Source: JARFQH01 sp041299015
GTDB taxonomy: Bacteria; Desulfobacterota; Desulfobacteria; Desulfobacterales; SG8-13
NCBI GenBank assembly: GCA_041299015.1
Contig: JBFYWB010000054.1
Coordinates: forward strand, 11,632-75,631
Direction of reading: 5' to 3'
Length of the DNA: 64,000 bases
Each line of letters begins with the position of its first letter. The stretch's first letter is position 1. Shown here in pieces: positions 16,883 through 25,556 of this stretch. Both the position numbers and the translations under genes were made by a program. The notes under the pieces were generated by a model, which saw only the letters and a list, made by a program, of their open reading frames with translations, was not told the DNA's origin and ran no database searches.

Positions 16883-16914
16883 CGCGACGCAGTCCATCCG
16901 GGGCGGTTTTTTTT
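16866..16914 (+). terminator. Attenuator terminator
   Basis: A perfect 17-bp stem (16866-16882 with 16892-16908) closes a nine-base loop and ends in eight T residues (16907-16914). It lies between the leader peptide stop and the aroF/pheA start, so it terminates the transcript when phenylalanine is plentiful. Confidence 0.9.
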
Positions 16915-16917
16915 AAG

Positions 16918-16943
16918 CCCCGGAAATCTGCCGGGGTTTTTTT
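16918..16943 (+). terminator. Second, tandem terminator hairpin
   Basis: Immediately after the attenuator, CCCCGG (16918-16923) and CCGGGG (16931-16936) form a 6-bp stem with a seven-base loop followed by seven T residues. It stands between the attenuator and the coding sequence and would impose a second termination point. Confidence 0.65.
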
Positions 16944-17038
16944 ATGGGCTTCGTGAGTGCCGCAAGGCCGGGTCACGGATCGTGACACCCGTCATGGCGC
17001 CCGAGACTGACCTGAATAACCGCGCAAGGGAAAAAACG

Positions 17039-18964
17039 ATGATACTCGAATTGACAACAAACATCACACCTGCTGAAAAGTCTGTGCTGCATGATGCTCT
17101 CCGGGATAAGCGCTGCGATTTTCGGGAACTTCCGGACACCGATATCCAGCGCATCGGCATCATGAACCGAGGGATTTGCGAAGCTGATTTTTTCAACCGT
17201 CTGCCCGGTGTGACCCGGACGGTGCCGGTCAAAACGCCCTACAAACTCGTCAGCCGCCAAATGCATCCGCAGGATACGCTGGTAAGCGTCGGAAACGTGC
17301 TCGTCGGTGGTGACCGTATCACGGTTATCGCCGGCCCATGCGCCATCGAAAGTCGCGAACAGGCGCTGACCATCGCCCGCTGGGTCAAGAAAGCCGGTGC
17401 GGTCCTGTTCAGAGGCGGGGCATTTAAACCGCGGACTTCTCCTTATTCTTTTCAGGGCCTCGAAGAGGAAGGACTCAAGATCCTGGCCGAAGTCCGTGAA
17501 ACCTTGGACATGTGTGTCGTCACCGAAATGACCGCTCCTTCCCAGGCCGAGCTCATGCAAAAGTACGTCGACGTGGTCCAGATCGGCGCCCGCAACATGC
17601 AGAACTTCGAACTACTCAAGGTGGTCGGCCGTATGGGCAAACCGGTTCTTCTGAAGCGCGGTCTGGCCGGCACGATCGAGGAATGGCTTATGTCGGCCGA
17701 ATATATCCTGTCCGAAGGGAATGCTCAGATTATGCTGTGTGAGCGCGGTATTCGCACCTTTGAACCTTACACACGCAACACTCTTGACCTCACCGCCATT
17801 CCGGTCCTGAGAAATTTAACCCACCTGCCGATCATCATCGATCCGAGTCATGCCACCGGCATTCGCGAGAAAGTCAGCCCCATGGCCCGGGCCGCCATTG
17901 CCGCCGGTGCCGACGGGCTTATGATCGAGGTCCATCATGAACCCGAAAAGGCGCTTTCCGACGGTCCGCAGAGTCTTTACCCCCTCCAATTCGGTCAGCT
18001 GATGCGAGACCTTTACGTGATAGCGCCGGTAGTCGGCAAGCAGCTCGACTTCGGTTACCTGGACAAGGCCCGAGCCGTGGCCATGCGCAGCCGACGCGCT
18101 AACGGCATCCGGCAGAGGGCGGCATTCATGGGGCGCGTCGGCACTTTCAGCCACAAGGCGTGCCGGCAGTATTTCGGCAGTGAAGTGGAGGCTCTGCCGG
18201 TGGCCTCTTTCAGGGCGGTGTTCGAGGCCGTGAAATACGATACCGCCGACTTCGGCGTGGTTCCTCTGGAGAACTCTCTCAGCGGCAGTATTCACGAAAA
18301 CTTCGATTTTCTAAATGACTACGATTTGAAAATCATCGGTGAGATTAAACTGCGCATCATGCATCACCTGATGGCGAATCAGGGTGTCGAGATCGGCGGC
18401 ATCCGGCGCGTTTTGTCCCATCCCCAGGTTTTCGGCCAGTGCCGCCAGTTTCTCGAACAGCACGACTGGGAGCTTGTTTCGGTCAGCGACACCGCTGCGG
18501 CCGCCCAGCGGGTGGCCAACGGCAGAAACAACGCAGATGCCGCCATTGCCAGTCTGGTTGCCGCCGAAGAATACGGATTGAAAGTGATAGCGGAGAATAT
18601 CGAAACCAACCCGCGCAATTACACCCGCTTCGTCGTCATCGGCAAGTCTCCCCTCTACAAAGGGCCAATCGACAAGACATCGCTCATCTGTTCCACTCGC
18701 AACGAGCCCGGAGCCCTATACGAAACGCTAAAGATTTTTGCCGAAAACCGCATCAACCTGATCAAGCTCGAATCCCGTCCCCTTCAAGGGGAACCTTGGC
18801 GGTATATGTTCTACATGGATATCGAGGCGGATCTCGGTGCCGATGCCCTGAAACCCGTGCGGAAGGCCCTGGAACAAAAGACTGACTACTTGAAAATTCT
18901 CGGCACCTACGGCGAAGTCCCCGAAACGTTGCCGGTTGAAGGTGCCGATTCCCACCGGGTTTAG
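17039..18964 (+). CDS. aroF-pheA: Fused DAHP synthase - prephenate dehydratase
   Basis: A 641-residue cytoplasmic bifunctional enzyme. Residues about 1-340 are a DAHP synthase with the N-terminal ferredoxin-like extension of the AroF/Thermotoga class; IAGPCAIESREQ, RGGAFKPRTSPYSFQGL, IGARNMQNFELLK, KRGLAGTIEEWL and PIIIDPSHATG mark the barrel and metal site. Residues about 365-560 are prephenate dehydratase (GRVGTFSHKACRQYF, YGVVPLEN-like FGVVPLENSLSGSIHENF, NYTRFVVIG with the TRF motif). An ACT domain follows, with NEPGALYETLKIFAENRINL and the Phe-binding ESRP. No chorismate mutase domain is visible in the linker. It joins the first shikimate step to the committed Phe step. ATG 17039 is chosen for its AAGGG site and homology; the open frame extends into the attenuator. 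Control is by attenuation and probably ACT-mediated feedback. Confidence 0.93.
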   Translation: MILELTTNITPAEKSVLHDALRDKRCDFRELPDTDIQRIGIMNRGICEADFFNRLPGVTRTVPVKTPYKLVSRQMHPQDTLVSVGNVLVGGDRITVIAGPCAIESREQALTIARWVKKAGAVLFRGGAFKPRTSPYSFQGLEEEGLKILAEVRETLDMCVVTEMTAPSQAELMQKYVDVVQIGARNMQNFELLKVVGRMGKPVLLKRGLAGTIEEWLMSAEYILSEGNAQIMLCERGIRTFEPYTRNTLDLTAIPVLRNLTHLPIIIDPSHATGIREKVSPMARAAIAAGADGLMIEVHHEPEKALSDGPQSLYPLQFGQLMRDLYVIAPVVGKQLDFGYLDKARAVAMRSRRANGIRQRAAFMGRVGTFSHKACRQYFGSEVEALPVASFRAVFEAVKYDTADFGVVPLENSLSGSIHENFDFLNDYDLKIIGEIKLRIMHHLMANQGVEIGGIRRVLSHPQVFGQCRQFLEQHDWELVSVSDTAAAAQRVANGRNNADAAIASLVAAEEYGLKVIAENIETNPRNYTRFVVIGKSPLYKGPIDKTSLICSTRNEPGALYETLKIFAENRINLIKLESRPLQGEPWRYMFYMDIEADLGADALKPVRKALEQKTDYLKILGTYGEVPETLPVEGADSHRV

Positions 18965-19112
18965 CCGTTTAAAAACGGTGTGGTGGAGCAGCGCTATTAT
19001 TTTTTTGACGGCGTGTACGCCAATCGGTATAGTTAAGCCGTTGCCTCTATGCCCATTGTTTCGGCCCCAGCTGATGCGGGTTGGTCGCATCTTAGGCCGT
19101 TGGACGACTTCC

Positions 19113-20837
19113 ATGAATATCGTCCTTCTTTATCCGCCGCCCTGGAAGATCTCGGCACCCGGGGATCCCCCCTATCCGACCGGCGAAGGAGCACCGGTGG
19201 ATTTTATCGGCAATGCATTTCTTACGGGTGACTTCAATCAGACCCCTTACGGGTTGCTTTCGCTGGCCGCGCAACTGCTCAGGGCCGGTCTACGCGTGTC
19301 CGTCTTCAATCTGTCCAATTATCCCTGGCCGGCGGTTGAAAGACTCATATACCGACTGGATGCGGACCTGTTCGGTCTTTCATGCTTAACGGCCAATCGA
19401 CGCGGAATGGCGATGCTGGTGCGGTTTATCCGCAGGGTCCATCCCGCGGCCCGGATTGTTGTCGGTGGCCCGCATGTATCGGCACTGCCTCTTGAAACCC
19501 TCGACCATTTTCCGGAGATCGACGTGGTTGTCATCGGTGAAGGTGAACGCACGTTCATGGAGATCGTCGATCGGATGCTCCGGTTCGCGGCCATTGAAGA
19601 TCTTCCGGGAACGGCCTGGCGCAAAGGGAAAAGAGGTCACATCGGAGCCGCCCGAGAGCATATAAAAGATCTGGACACACTGGCCTCTCCAACCGACTAT
19701 TTCAACTTGGGAACTCTTCTGACTTCTCGCGGCTGCCCGATGCGCTGTACTTTTTGCAGTAGCCGCATGATGTGGGGTCGGCGCCCGCGCTTTCATTCGG
19801 TGGATTTCGTGCTCGATATGCTCGAAACGGCCTTGCGTCGTCATGGACGAAAAATCATAGCGATCAAAGACGATACTTTTACAGCCGACAAAGACAGGGC
19901 GCTTGAAATCTGCCGGCAGATTCGGCGACGTGGCCTTGTTTTCATATGGAGTTGTGAAACCCGGGCAGACTGCCTGGATGAAAAATTGCTCGGGGCGATG
20001 CGGATGGCCGGTTGCAAACGGATTAGCCTAGGTGTCGAGTCGGCATCGGCGGAGATCTTGAAAAACATCCGCAAGCAGGTCCAGCCCGGCCTGGTCCAGG
20101 ACGTTACCCAACTGATCAAGCGGCACGGCATTCAAATTCGGTATTATATGATGGTGGGAAATCGGGGAGAGACCTATGAAACCTTTTTACGCAGCATTGA
20201 ATTTATAAAAAGGTGTAAGCCGAATCAGTTCGTTTTTTCCCAACTTCACCTTTATCCCGGGACCGAAGAGTTCGAACTTTTTCGGGCAAACGGAGTCGTC
20301 ACGCCTGAGATTTTTTTCCAACGCGATTTCTTATGCTTGACCGTCTTTGCCGGCAAAGCCGCTGATGAAAGGAAAATCAGAGCCTGCCTGATGCGTATGC
20401 AAGGTGTTCAGGACTGCTGGCGCTACCGGGTCGAAGACTACGCTGAGATTTGCGCGCGGTTGCCGGAACATGCCACGCTTTACATGGATCTCTGCTGTGC
20501 CTGCCTGCGCGAAGACAATCCGGAAGCGGCCCGGAAACACCTGATCCGGGCCACGGCCTTAGGATATGCCCTGCCCGGACGGATCTTCAACGCCTGGGCC
20601 TGCATCGCCGCGGCCGGTCAGGACATCGATACGGCAGCGACTTTCCTCGAAACGGCCCTTAACTGCTATCCCCACAGCGAGGTAATCGAAAACAAGCAAC
20701 GTCTTGAGGACTGGCAAAGCCGCGGCGGGCCGCTGAGCGGCAAACCGCTGGTGCTGAGCTGCGAGGATCATTTCGAATCCAACCGCATCTGCTGCGCACC
20801 CGAACATCCCGATCCTTTGCCGCTGCCGGTAACCTGA
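19113..20837 (+). CDS. B12-binding radical SAM protein with C-terminal TPR-like tail
   Basis: A 574-residue member of the cobalamin-binding radical SAM family. The N-terminal part (MNIVLLYPPPWKISAPGDPP; RIVVGGPHVSALPLETL; VVVIGEGERTFMEI) is the B12-binding Rossmann domain, about residues 1-190. The radical SAM domain has the TSRGCPMRCTFCSSRMMWG motif (CxxxCxxC, about residue 210). The last ~120 residues look like helical repeats (CLREDNPEAARKHLIRATA, AAAGQDIDTAATFLETALN). Such enzymes methylate or rearrange unactivated carbons in lipids, cofactors or antibiotics; the substrate here is unknown. ATG 19113 precedes the conserved start; the frame stays open upstream into aroF-pheA but lacks homology there. 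Confidence 0.88.
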   Translation: MNIVLLYPPPWKISAPGDPPYPTGEGAPVDFIGNAFLTGDFNQTPYGLLSLAAQLLRAGLRVSVFNLSNYPWPAVERLIYRLDADLFGLSCLTANRRGMAMLVRFIRRVHPAARIVVGGPHVSALPLETLDHFPEIDVVVIGEGERTFMEIVDRMLRFAAIEDLPGTAWRKGKRGHIGAAREHIKDLDTLASPTDYFNLGTLLTSRGCPMRCTFCSSRMMWGRRPRFHSVDFVLDMLETALRRHGRKIIAIKDDTFTADKDRALEICRQIRRRGLVFIWSCETRADCLDEKLLGAMRMAGCKRISLGVESASAEILKNIRKQVQPGLVQDVTQLIKRHGIQIRYYMMVGNRGETYETFLRSIEFIKRCKPNQFVFSQLHLYPGTEEFELFRANGVVTPEIFFQRDFLCLTVFAGKAADERKIRACLMRMQGVQDCWRYRVEDYAEICARLPEHATLYMDLCCACLREDNPEAARKHLIRATALGYALPGRIFNAWACIAAAGQDIDTAATFLETALNCYPHSEVIENKQRLEDWQSRGGPLSGKPLVLSCEDHFESNRICCAPEHPDPLPLPVT

Positions 20838-20869
20838 ACGGTACAAGCTATTGGCTAAACGGCACCTGT

Positions 20870-21433
20870 TCAGTTTATGATAACGAAGTGGGCGCGTCGG
20901 TTCCTTGCCCATGCTTCTTCGGTGTTTGACCGGTCGAGGGGGCGCTCTTCACCGTAGCTGACCGTTCTGACCCTCGAGGCGGAAACGCCGAGGGCGACCA
21001 GGAAATCCTGGGTCATTTTCGCGCGTTGCTCGCCAAGGGCCAGGTTGTATTCGTTTGTACCGCGTTCGTCGCAGTGGCCTTCGATAATCACGTTAACCAC
21101 GGGGTATTCCTTCATGTAGCGGGCTTTTTCGCGCACAATTTCCTGGGCCTGGGGTGTGAGCAGGGCGCTGTCGTAATCGAAATAAATGTCTTGATTTTCG
21201 AATGCCTTGCGTGCTTCGGCGGCTTGTTCGGTCGACAGGGGCGATTCGGCACCTGCCGACCCAAGGCTCTCTTCGGAAATGATGCCCGGCTGCCCAGTGC
21301 CTCCAGCCCCCATTCGCTGGGCTTCGGATTCATAGGATGTCGATGGACCCGAACTGACAATCGGCTTGGAACACGCGCAGAGGAACATCAGCACAATACC
21401 TGCAAGAATCAAAACAACAGTCATTTTTCGCAT
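20870..21433 (-). CDS. pal: Peptidoglycan-associated lipoprotein Pal
   Basis: A 187-residue outer membrane lipoprotein that binds peptidoglycan and links envelope layers with Tol proteins. It starts MRKMTVVLILAGIVLMFLCA followed by CSKP, giving a lipobox with Cys at residue 21. The OmpA domain covers about residues 75-187: IYFDYDSALLTPQAQEIVRE, NVIIEGHCDERGTNEYNLAL, GEQRAKMTQDFLV and RVRTVSYGEERPL are characteristic (the DERGTxEYN loop contacts meso-diaminopimelate). ATG 21433 has a GGAGG site eight bases upstream. No tol genes adjoin it. It converges on the B12 radical SAM gene. A good sigma-70 promoter is at 21511-21539. Confidence 0.95.
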   Translation of the reverse strand: MRKMTVVLILAGIVLMFLCACSKPIVSSGPSTSYESEAQRMGAGGTGQPGIISEESLGSAGAESPLSTEQAAEARKAFENQDIYFDYDSALLTPQAQEIVREKARYMKEYPVVNVIIEGHCDERGTNEYNLALGEQRAKMTQDFLVALGVSASRVRTVSYGEERPLDRSNTEEAWARNRRAHFVIIN

Positions 21434-21510
21434 GGGCGATACCTCCATCTTTATCCGTTGAAGACAGTGAAGACCGGTGCACGGGATCAACGCCCCGTCT
21501 GGCTCAGGAT

Positions 21511-21539
21511 TTTATAGCATAAGCAGCGTTGGTTTTCAA
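21511..21539 (-). promoter_or_regulatory. Sigma-70 promoter of pal
   Basis: On the minus strand TTGAAA (21539-21534) and TATAAA (21516-21511) are 17 bases apart, preceding the pal start by about 80 bases. The rest of the 330-bp space between pal and the transpeptidase gene shows nothing further. Confidence 0.6.
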
Positions 21540-21764
21540 AAACTCCTTCAAAGAGGCATGGTACGGACAATGCAATATAAGACAGCCATTTGGGTTAGGC
21601 GCTAAAAAAGAATCTTTGCCGGCGGGAGAGGCTCTGGTTTTTTGAACCGATTGGCGTTCCACTCCATGTTATATTGCCGCCGGACCGCGGCAACGGCTTG
21701 AAAAATGTTGCCGAGAATGTTAAATAATTCAGTCAGCGTCGTCAACCAAAGAGCGAAATCGAAT

Positions 21765-23096
21765 ATGAGGGTGAACGTGTCCCAAGGATCCGGGTGGAGG
21801 ACCTATCAGGAGAGGTTGCAGCGAGAGGTCCGGATCAGACAGTTAAAAAGGAAAATTTTCCTGGTCGGCGGTGTCATCGGTGGCTTGCTGGCGGTTGTTT
21901 TTTCCGGAGCCTGGATGAGCAACCGAGCGAGCCGGTCTGTTGAGGCCCCGCCGCCGCTTCAAAAACATTCTGCGCAGCAAAAGAATACCGCAGCGGAGAG
22001 TTTTTCACGCCAAACGCTGGCAACACTTTTGGTTCCGGTTTCTGGTGACAGCGTCAAGCTGGCCGATGAAATTGCCCTCGAAAACAACGGCGTCCGGTAT
22101 ACGCTGAAAACCACCTTGAACCCGAAACTACAGGCCTACGTTGACAAGTTGCTCGAACGCTCAAAGACGCTGCAGGCGGCCGTGGTGGTGTTAAGCCCTC
22201 ATGATGGACGGGTACTGGTCATGTCGGGTCATGATAAAAACGGCGCTGACACCAACCTTTGCCTGAAGGCCGAATATCCCGCCGCCAGCCTTTTTAAAAT
22301 TGTTTCGGCCGCCGCCGCCTTGGAAGCGGCCGGCTATACGCCGGATAAAACGCTCTACTTTGACGGCAATCGCCATACCCTTTACAAGAATCAACTCAAG
22401 CAGCAACGGGGACGCTACACCTCCGAAACCCAACTCCGAAAAGCGTTCGCGGTATCCAACAACTCAATTTTCGGCAAGCTCGGCATTTATGCTCTCGGGC
22501 CGCAGGTCATGAACGAATATGCAGAAAAGTTCTATTTCAATCGGTCGATACCGTTCGACCTGCCGGTGGAAATCAGTCAAACCGAAGTGCCCGACGATGA
22601 ATTCGGATTGGCCGAAATTGCGTCCGGATTCAACAAGCGAACACGTGTTTCCCCACTACATGCCGCCTTGCTGGCGAGCGTGATCGTCAACCAAGGTGAA
22701 ATGGCGGCGCCGTGGATGGTCGCGACCGTCACCGATGCGTCGCACGCTTTAGTCTATCAAGCGCAGCGGCGCGCCCTCGCATCACCTGTCAGCAAGAAAA
22801 CCGCCGCCGATTTGAAGCTGATGATGGAGGATACCGTCGTTTACGGAACCGGGCGGAAAACTTTTAGTAAATTACGCCAAAGGAAAATGTTCAAGGACTT
22901 CGCGCTTGGCATTAAAACAGGTACCATCAACGATATCACCGACCAATTCAAATATGACTGGGCCACGGCCTTTGCCTTGACGCCCAACGGAAACGACGGC
23001 ATATGCGTCGGCGTGCTCGCGGTTCATGGCGAGAAACTCGGTATCCGTGCAACGGAAATGGCCCGGGCTATCATCGATTATAATTTCAGGTTGTGA
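21765..23096 (+). CDS. Penicillin-binding protein-like transpeptidase
   Basis: A 443-residue protein with a short cytoplasmic start, one transmembrane helix (IFLVGGVIGGLLAVVFSGAW, about residues 30-50) and a periplasmic serine transpeptidase domain. The three active-site motifs are present: ASLFK (SxxK, around residue 177), SNN (SxN, about residue 235) and KTG in GIKTGTIND (about residue 385). It lacks a glycosyltransferase domain and the usual N-terminal dimerisation domain, so it is shorter than class B PBPs. It may be a cell-wall cross-linking enzyme or a divergent homologue that modifies peptidoglycan. The start is uncertain: ATG 21765 and the upstream ATG 21705 are both possible, neither with a strong ribosome binding site. 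Confidence 0.85.
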   Translation: MRVNVSQGSGWRTYQERLQREVRIRQLKRKIFLVGGVIGGLLAVVFSGAWMSNRASRSVEAPPPLQKHSAQQKNTAAESFSRQTLATLLVPVSGDSVKLADEIALENNGVRYTLKTTLNPKLQAYVDKLLERSKTLQAAVVVLSPHDGRVLVMSGHDKNGADTNLCLKAEYPAASLFKIVSAAAALEAAGYTPDKTLYFDGNRHTLYKNQLKQQRGRYTSETQLRKAFAVSNNSIFGKLGIYALGPQVMNEYAEKFYFNRSIPFDLPVEISQTEVPDDEFGLAEIASGFNKRTRVSPLHAALLASVIVNQGEMAAPWMVATVTDASHALVYQAQRRALASPVSKKTAADLKLMMEDTVVYGTGRKTFSKLRQRKMFKDFALGIKTGTINDITDQFKYDWATAFALTPNGNDGICVGVLAVHGEKLGIRATEMARAIIDYNFRL

Positions 23097-23126
23097 ATTG
23101 TTCGGAGGCACAACTCGAGCAACCGA

Positions 23127-23447
23127 TCAGCTGCAGGCACAGTTCTCCTCGTCGTTTTCCATCCGCCAATCATTACAGGAGACGTAGTGATGGCACTCCG
23201 GGCAATAGAAATAGTTCGGGAAACAGTTCTCCCCGCATCGACGGCACCTGCGGCCCTCGTCGGGCTTTTGCCTGGATTTTATTTGCTTCACTCCTTTTTG
23301 AATTAAACGGTATTTTCGTCTTTCCTGGGCCAGTTGTTTGCGGCGTCTCTCATCCTGGCAAGCCGGACGCTCACAGTAAGCGCGCGTTGCCTGTTTAGGG
23401 GGGACATGAAATTCTTTTCCGCACACACGGCAGGTTCTTTTAAGCAT
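23127..23447 (-). CDS. Small double zinc-ribbon protein
   Basis: A 106-residue protein made of paired cysteine knuckles: CRVCGKEF with YCERPACQDERRRKQ near the N-terminus, and CRRCGENCFPNYFYCPECHH near residue 70, then CACS at the end. A basic helix (RRRKQLAQERRKYRLIQKGV) lies between them. It probably binds two zinc ions and perhaps RNA or DNA. No family name is certain. ATG 23447 has only a weak ribosome binding site. It converges on the transpeptidase gene with a 30-base gap. Confidence 0.6.
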   Translation of the reverse strand: MLKRTCRVCGKEFHVPPKQATRAYCERPACQDERRRKQLAQERRKYRLIQKGVKQIKSRQKPDEGRRCRRCGENCFPNYFYCPECHHYVSCNDWRMENDEENCACS

Positions 23448-23883
23448 TTTGGATCACCATACTTGCCGAGAAGAGGTTACACCCCTGGTATACGGACAAA
23501 TGTCCGGTTCCAAGGTCGTTGTCGGTGCGTTAGACGATGCACCTACTTAAATGTAACGGGGCAAATACGGCTTGCTTGAGGAAGGAAGTTCTGCGGAATC
23601 TACCCAAGTAAGCCCGGAAACCTGTATTGGTACTCGGATGACACCCTAATCACATATTGCAAAATTGCAATAGTTAAAGCTATGGTTTATTGACATTCCC
23701 GGTTTATCATCTTACTGTTGGGGGCTTTTTATAAATTTCAGGGCTGCACGACAGCAATGGCATCAGGGCTCGTATTTTGAATATGCAATGTCATTCAATA
23801 GAAATTAGGCCCTGCAGACCCGGTTTTTACCATGTTGCTTTCCAAAACAAGTCGACTATTGTAATGAAGGAGCAAGAAGGGAT
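23448..23883. other. Intergenic upstream of the NifX-like gene
   Basis: About 435 bases. A TTGACA (23690-23695) with TACTGT 17 bases on (23713-23718) may be the promoter of the NifX-like gene. An inverted repeat ATTGCA-N4-TGCAAT sits around 23655-23670, just upstream, and could be an operator. No gene is seen. Confidence 0.35.
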
Positions 23884-24264
23884 ATGAAAATCGCTTTTCC
23901 TACGCAAATCGATCAGGGGTTAGAGAGTCCGGTCTTCGGGCATTTCGGTTCGGCCGGATATTTTTTGGTTGTCGATGATGCCTCAGGGGCCGTTGAAACC
24001 ATCGTCAATACGGACCGGGAACATCTTCACGGTCAGTGTCAGCCGCTGGCGGCACTGGGTGGAAAAAAAGTGGATGCCGTGGTGGTCGGCGGTATCGGCG
24101 GCGGCGCTCTGCAGAAACTTCTGTCATCCGGTATAAGAGTCTATCGCGCGGTTGAGGGAACCTTGAACCAGAATCTGGAACTGATCCGGAACCATCGCCT
24201 GCCGGAATTCTCGTTCGATATGACCTGCGCCGGTCACGGTGGACATGGCGGTTGTGCCCATTGA
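23884..24264 (+). CDS. NifB/NifX-type dinitrogenase cofactor-domain protein
   Basis: A 126-residue member of the NifX/NafY family (PF02579). The fold is covered by MKIAFPTQIDQGLESPVFGH, AGYFLVVDD, LAALGGKKVDAVVVGGIGGG and LLSSGIRVYRA. The C-terminus ends in a His/Cys/Gly tail (CAGHGGHGGCAH) that may bind metal. In sulfate reducers these stand-alone proteins occur with MRP-type Fe-S proteins and may bind Fe-S or Mo-type clusters; no nif genes are nearby. ATG 23884 has AAGGG five bases upstream. It precedes an FmdB-type gene by 120 bases and may be cotranscribed. Confidence 0.9.
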   Translation: MKIAFPTQIDQGLESPVFGHFGSAGYFLVVDDASGAVETIVNTDREHLHGQCQPLAALGGKKVDAVVVGGIGGGALQKLLSSGIRVYRAVEGTLNQNLELIRNHRLPEFSFDMTCAGHGGHGGCAH

Positions 24265-24384
24265 TGAGCAGCCGACCGCCGATTTTTTTTCGCAATATGT
24301 GAAATGGGAATGGTCGAGTGCCGCCGCCGACCGTCAAACGGTTTCTCCCTGCGGTTGATCAAAAAATCTCTTTAGGAGGGTGTC

Positions 24385-24639
24385 ATGCCACTTTTTGACT
24401 ATCTTTGCCTGGACTGCGGAAGGTTGGTTGAAATCTTGTCGTCCAATCAGGCGGAAACCCCGCAATGTAAAACCTGCGGGGGTGTTAACATGCGGAAAAT
24501 GCTCTCGGCGCCCTCGTCACTCTCCGGCGCCCAAACGCACCGGCTCCCCGGCCACGGGGACACCCCATGTTGCGGTTCAACACCCTCTCAGGCCGGTTGT
24601 GCCGGCCCCGGAAGTTGTTGTGGGAAAGCCGGGCGCTGA
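24385..24639 (+). CDS. FmdB-family zinc ribbon protein
   Basis: An 84-residue protein of the FmdB zinc-ribbon family. The N-terminus MPLFDYLCLDCGRLVEILSS and PQCKTCGGVNMRKMLSAPS carry the two CxxC knuckles. The tail is rich in Gly, Ser and Cys (CCGST, GSCCGKAGR), as is common in the family. The role is unknown; FmdB was proposed as a regulator next to formamidase genes. ATG 24385 has a strong TTAGGAGG. A rho-independent terminator follows it at 24741-24775. Confidence 0.88.
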   Translation: MPLFDYLCLDCGRLVEILSSNQAETPQCKTCGGVNMRKMLSAPSSLSGAQTHRLPGHGDTPCCGSTPSQAGCAGPGSCCGKAGR

Positions 24640-24740
24640 AAAATACCTCTTCAGTTAATCAGTGAATATCGACGCCCACCTCCGTGCGCCGGTTACGCCG
24701 AAAAAAAGCGTCGATTCGGCTGTCAACCAGCCAAAAATAA

Positions 24741-24775
24741 AAACCCCGCATCCATTTGGCATGTGGGGTTTTTTT
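24741..24775 (+). terminator. Rho-independent terminator
   Basis: An 11-12 bp stem, AAACCCCGCAT (24741-24751) with ATGTGGGGTTT (24761-24771), ends in seven T residues. The A-run on its left side would let it work in both directions between the fmdB-like gene and the small lipoprotein gene. Confidence 0.75.
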
Positions 24776-24920
24776 AATGCGCTTGGTCGGCCGAAAGCTT
24801 ATTCGGGTAGCCGCTAGCAGGTATTACCGGGGAGGTGATCCTCCCTTTATTATCGGTTGCGCTCTTTTTTTATCGCCGGCTCCATTTAGGCGGTTAAAGT
24901 ACGATGCCCTATTGCGGTGC

Positions 24921-25142
24921 CTATTTGGCTGGTACATAAGGAATGGGAATGCCCCACCATTCTTGAGCAGTAGATCCTTGTGCGTCAAGTGCCGTCGGTT
25001 CCTTGTAGCCCCACATACTGAATTTTGCGTGATCCCAGTCGCGATACAAGGTACTGTGGTCAAAAAATTCAGACTCCTGAGCCATATGCCCACAACCAGC
25101 TAAAAACACCACCAACATACCGACAATCAGCAATTTTTTCAT
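24921..25142 (-). CDS. Small lipoprotein, unknown function
   Basis: A 73-residue lipoprotein: MKKLLIVGMLVVFLAGCGHM with lipobox LAGC and Cys at residue 17. The mature part is short and rich in aromatic residues (FFDHSTLYRDWDHAKFSMWG; EWWGIPIPY). ATG 25142 has a GAGGAGG site. No function is known; its Trp-rich end suggests contact with a membrane or another protein. A longer upstream frame to 25193 is just an extension. Confidence 0.7.
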   Translation of the reverse strand: MKKLLIVGMLVVFLAGCGHMAQESEFFDHSTLYRDWDHAKFSMWGYKEPTALDAQGSTAQEWWGIPIPYVPAK

Positions 25143-25494
25143 CTTTTTCCTCCTCGTTTTTGCAGTTTTCATCAATCGGGTTTCTTTGAGCACCTCAGCA
25201 CCTTATCTAAATCATCACCACTTGAGACATATCGCTGTAATACAGGCAACTTTATGAACTTGTGCCTATTTGTCAAGAGCAATTATTTGAAATATTTTAA
25301 GGTCCTATACGAGATATCGACATATCGGATACGTCGTCCTCCTTTTTTGCTATTCAATTCTACTACAGCGTCATACAAATCAAGCCGGGTCATTTTTTGG
25401 CAGATTACTGACGATTTTTGGCGTTCACTGGTCAACACAAGAGAGATGAGAATTTAACTATTTGAAAATATATAGCATATTTATTTAATAGACT
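25143..25494. other. AT-rich divergent intergenic region
   Basis: About 350 AT-rich bases before the sigma-54-like promoter at 25495. A minus-strand 36-codon frame (25283-25393, starting MTRLDLYDAVVELNSKKGGR) has protein-like composition but no ribosome binding site and may be a remnant. The AT-rich block at 25440-25490 could be an IHF-type bend. Confidence 0.35.
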
Positions 25495-25511
25495 TTGGCT
25501 TGTTTTTTGCT
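25495..25511 (+). promoter_or_regulatory. Sigma-54-like promoter of the lipoprotein-M48 operon
   Basis: TTTGGCTTGTTTTTTGCT has GG (25497-25498) and GC (25509-25510) ten bases apart with TTGGC and TTGC boxes. The start would be near 25522, 35 bases before the ATG at 25557. Confidence 0.5.
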
Positions 25512-25556
25512 GAACCTTATCGGGTTTAATTGTCCTCACTTCTTTTCAGGTGTTTA

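Noticed and set aside
16850..17038. Upstream extension of aroF-pheA by 63 codons
   Set aside because: It runs through the terminator hairpins and matches no family; ATG 17039 has its own ribosome binding site.
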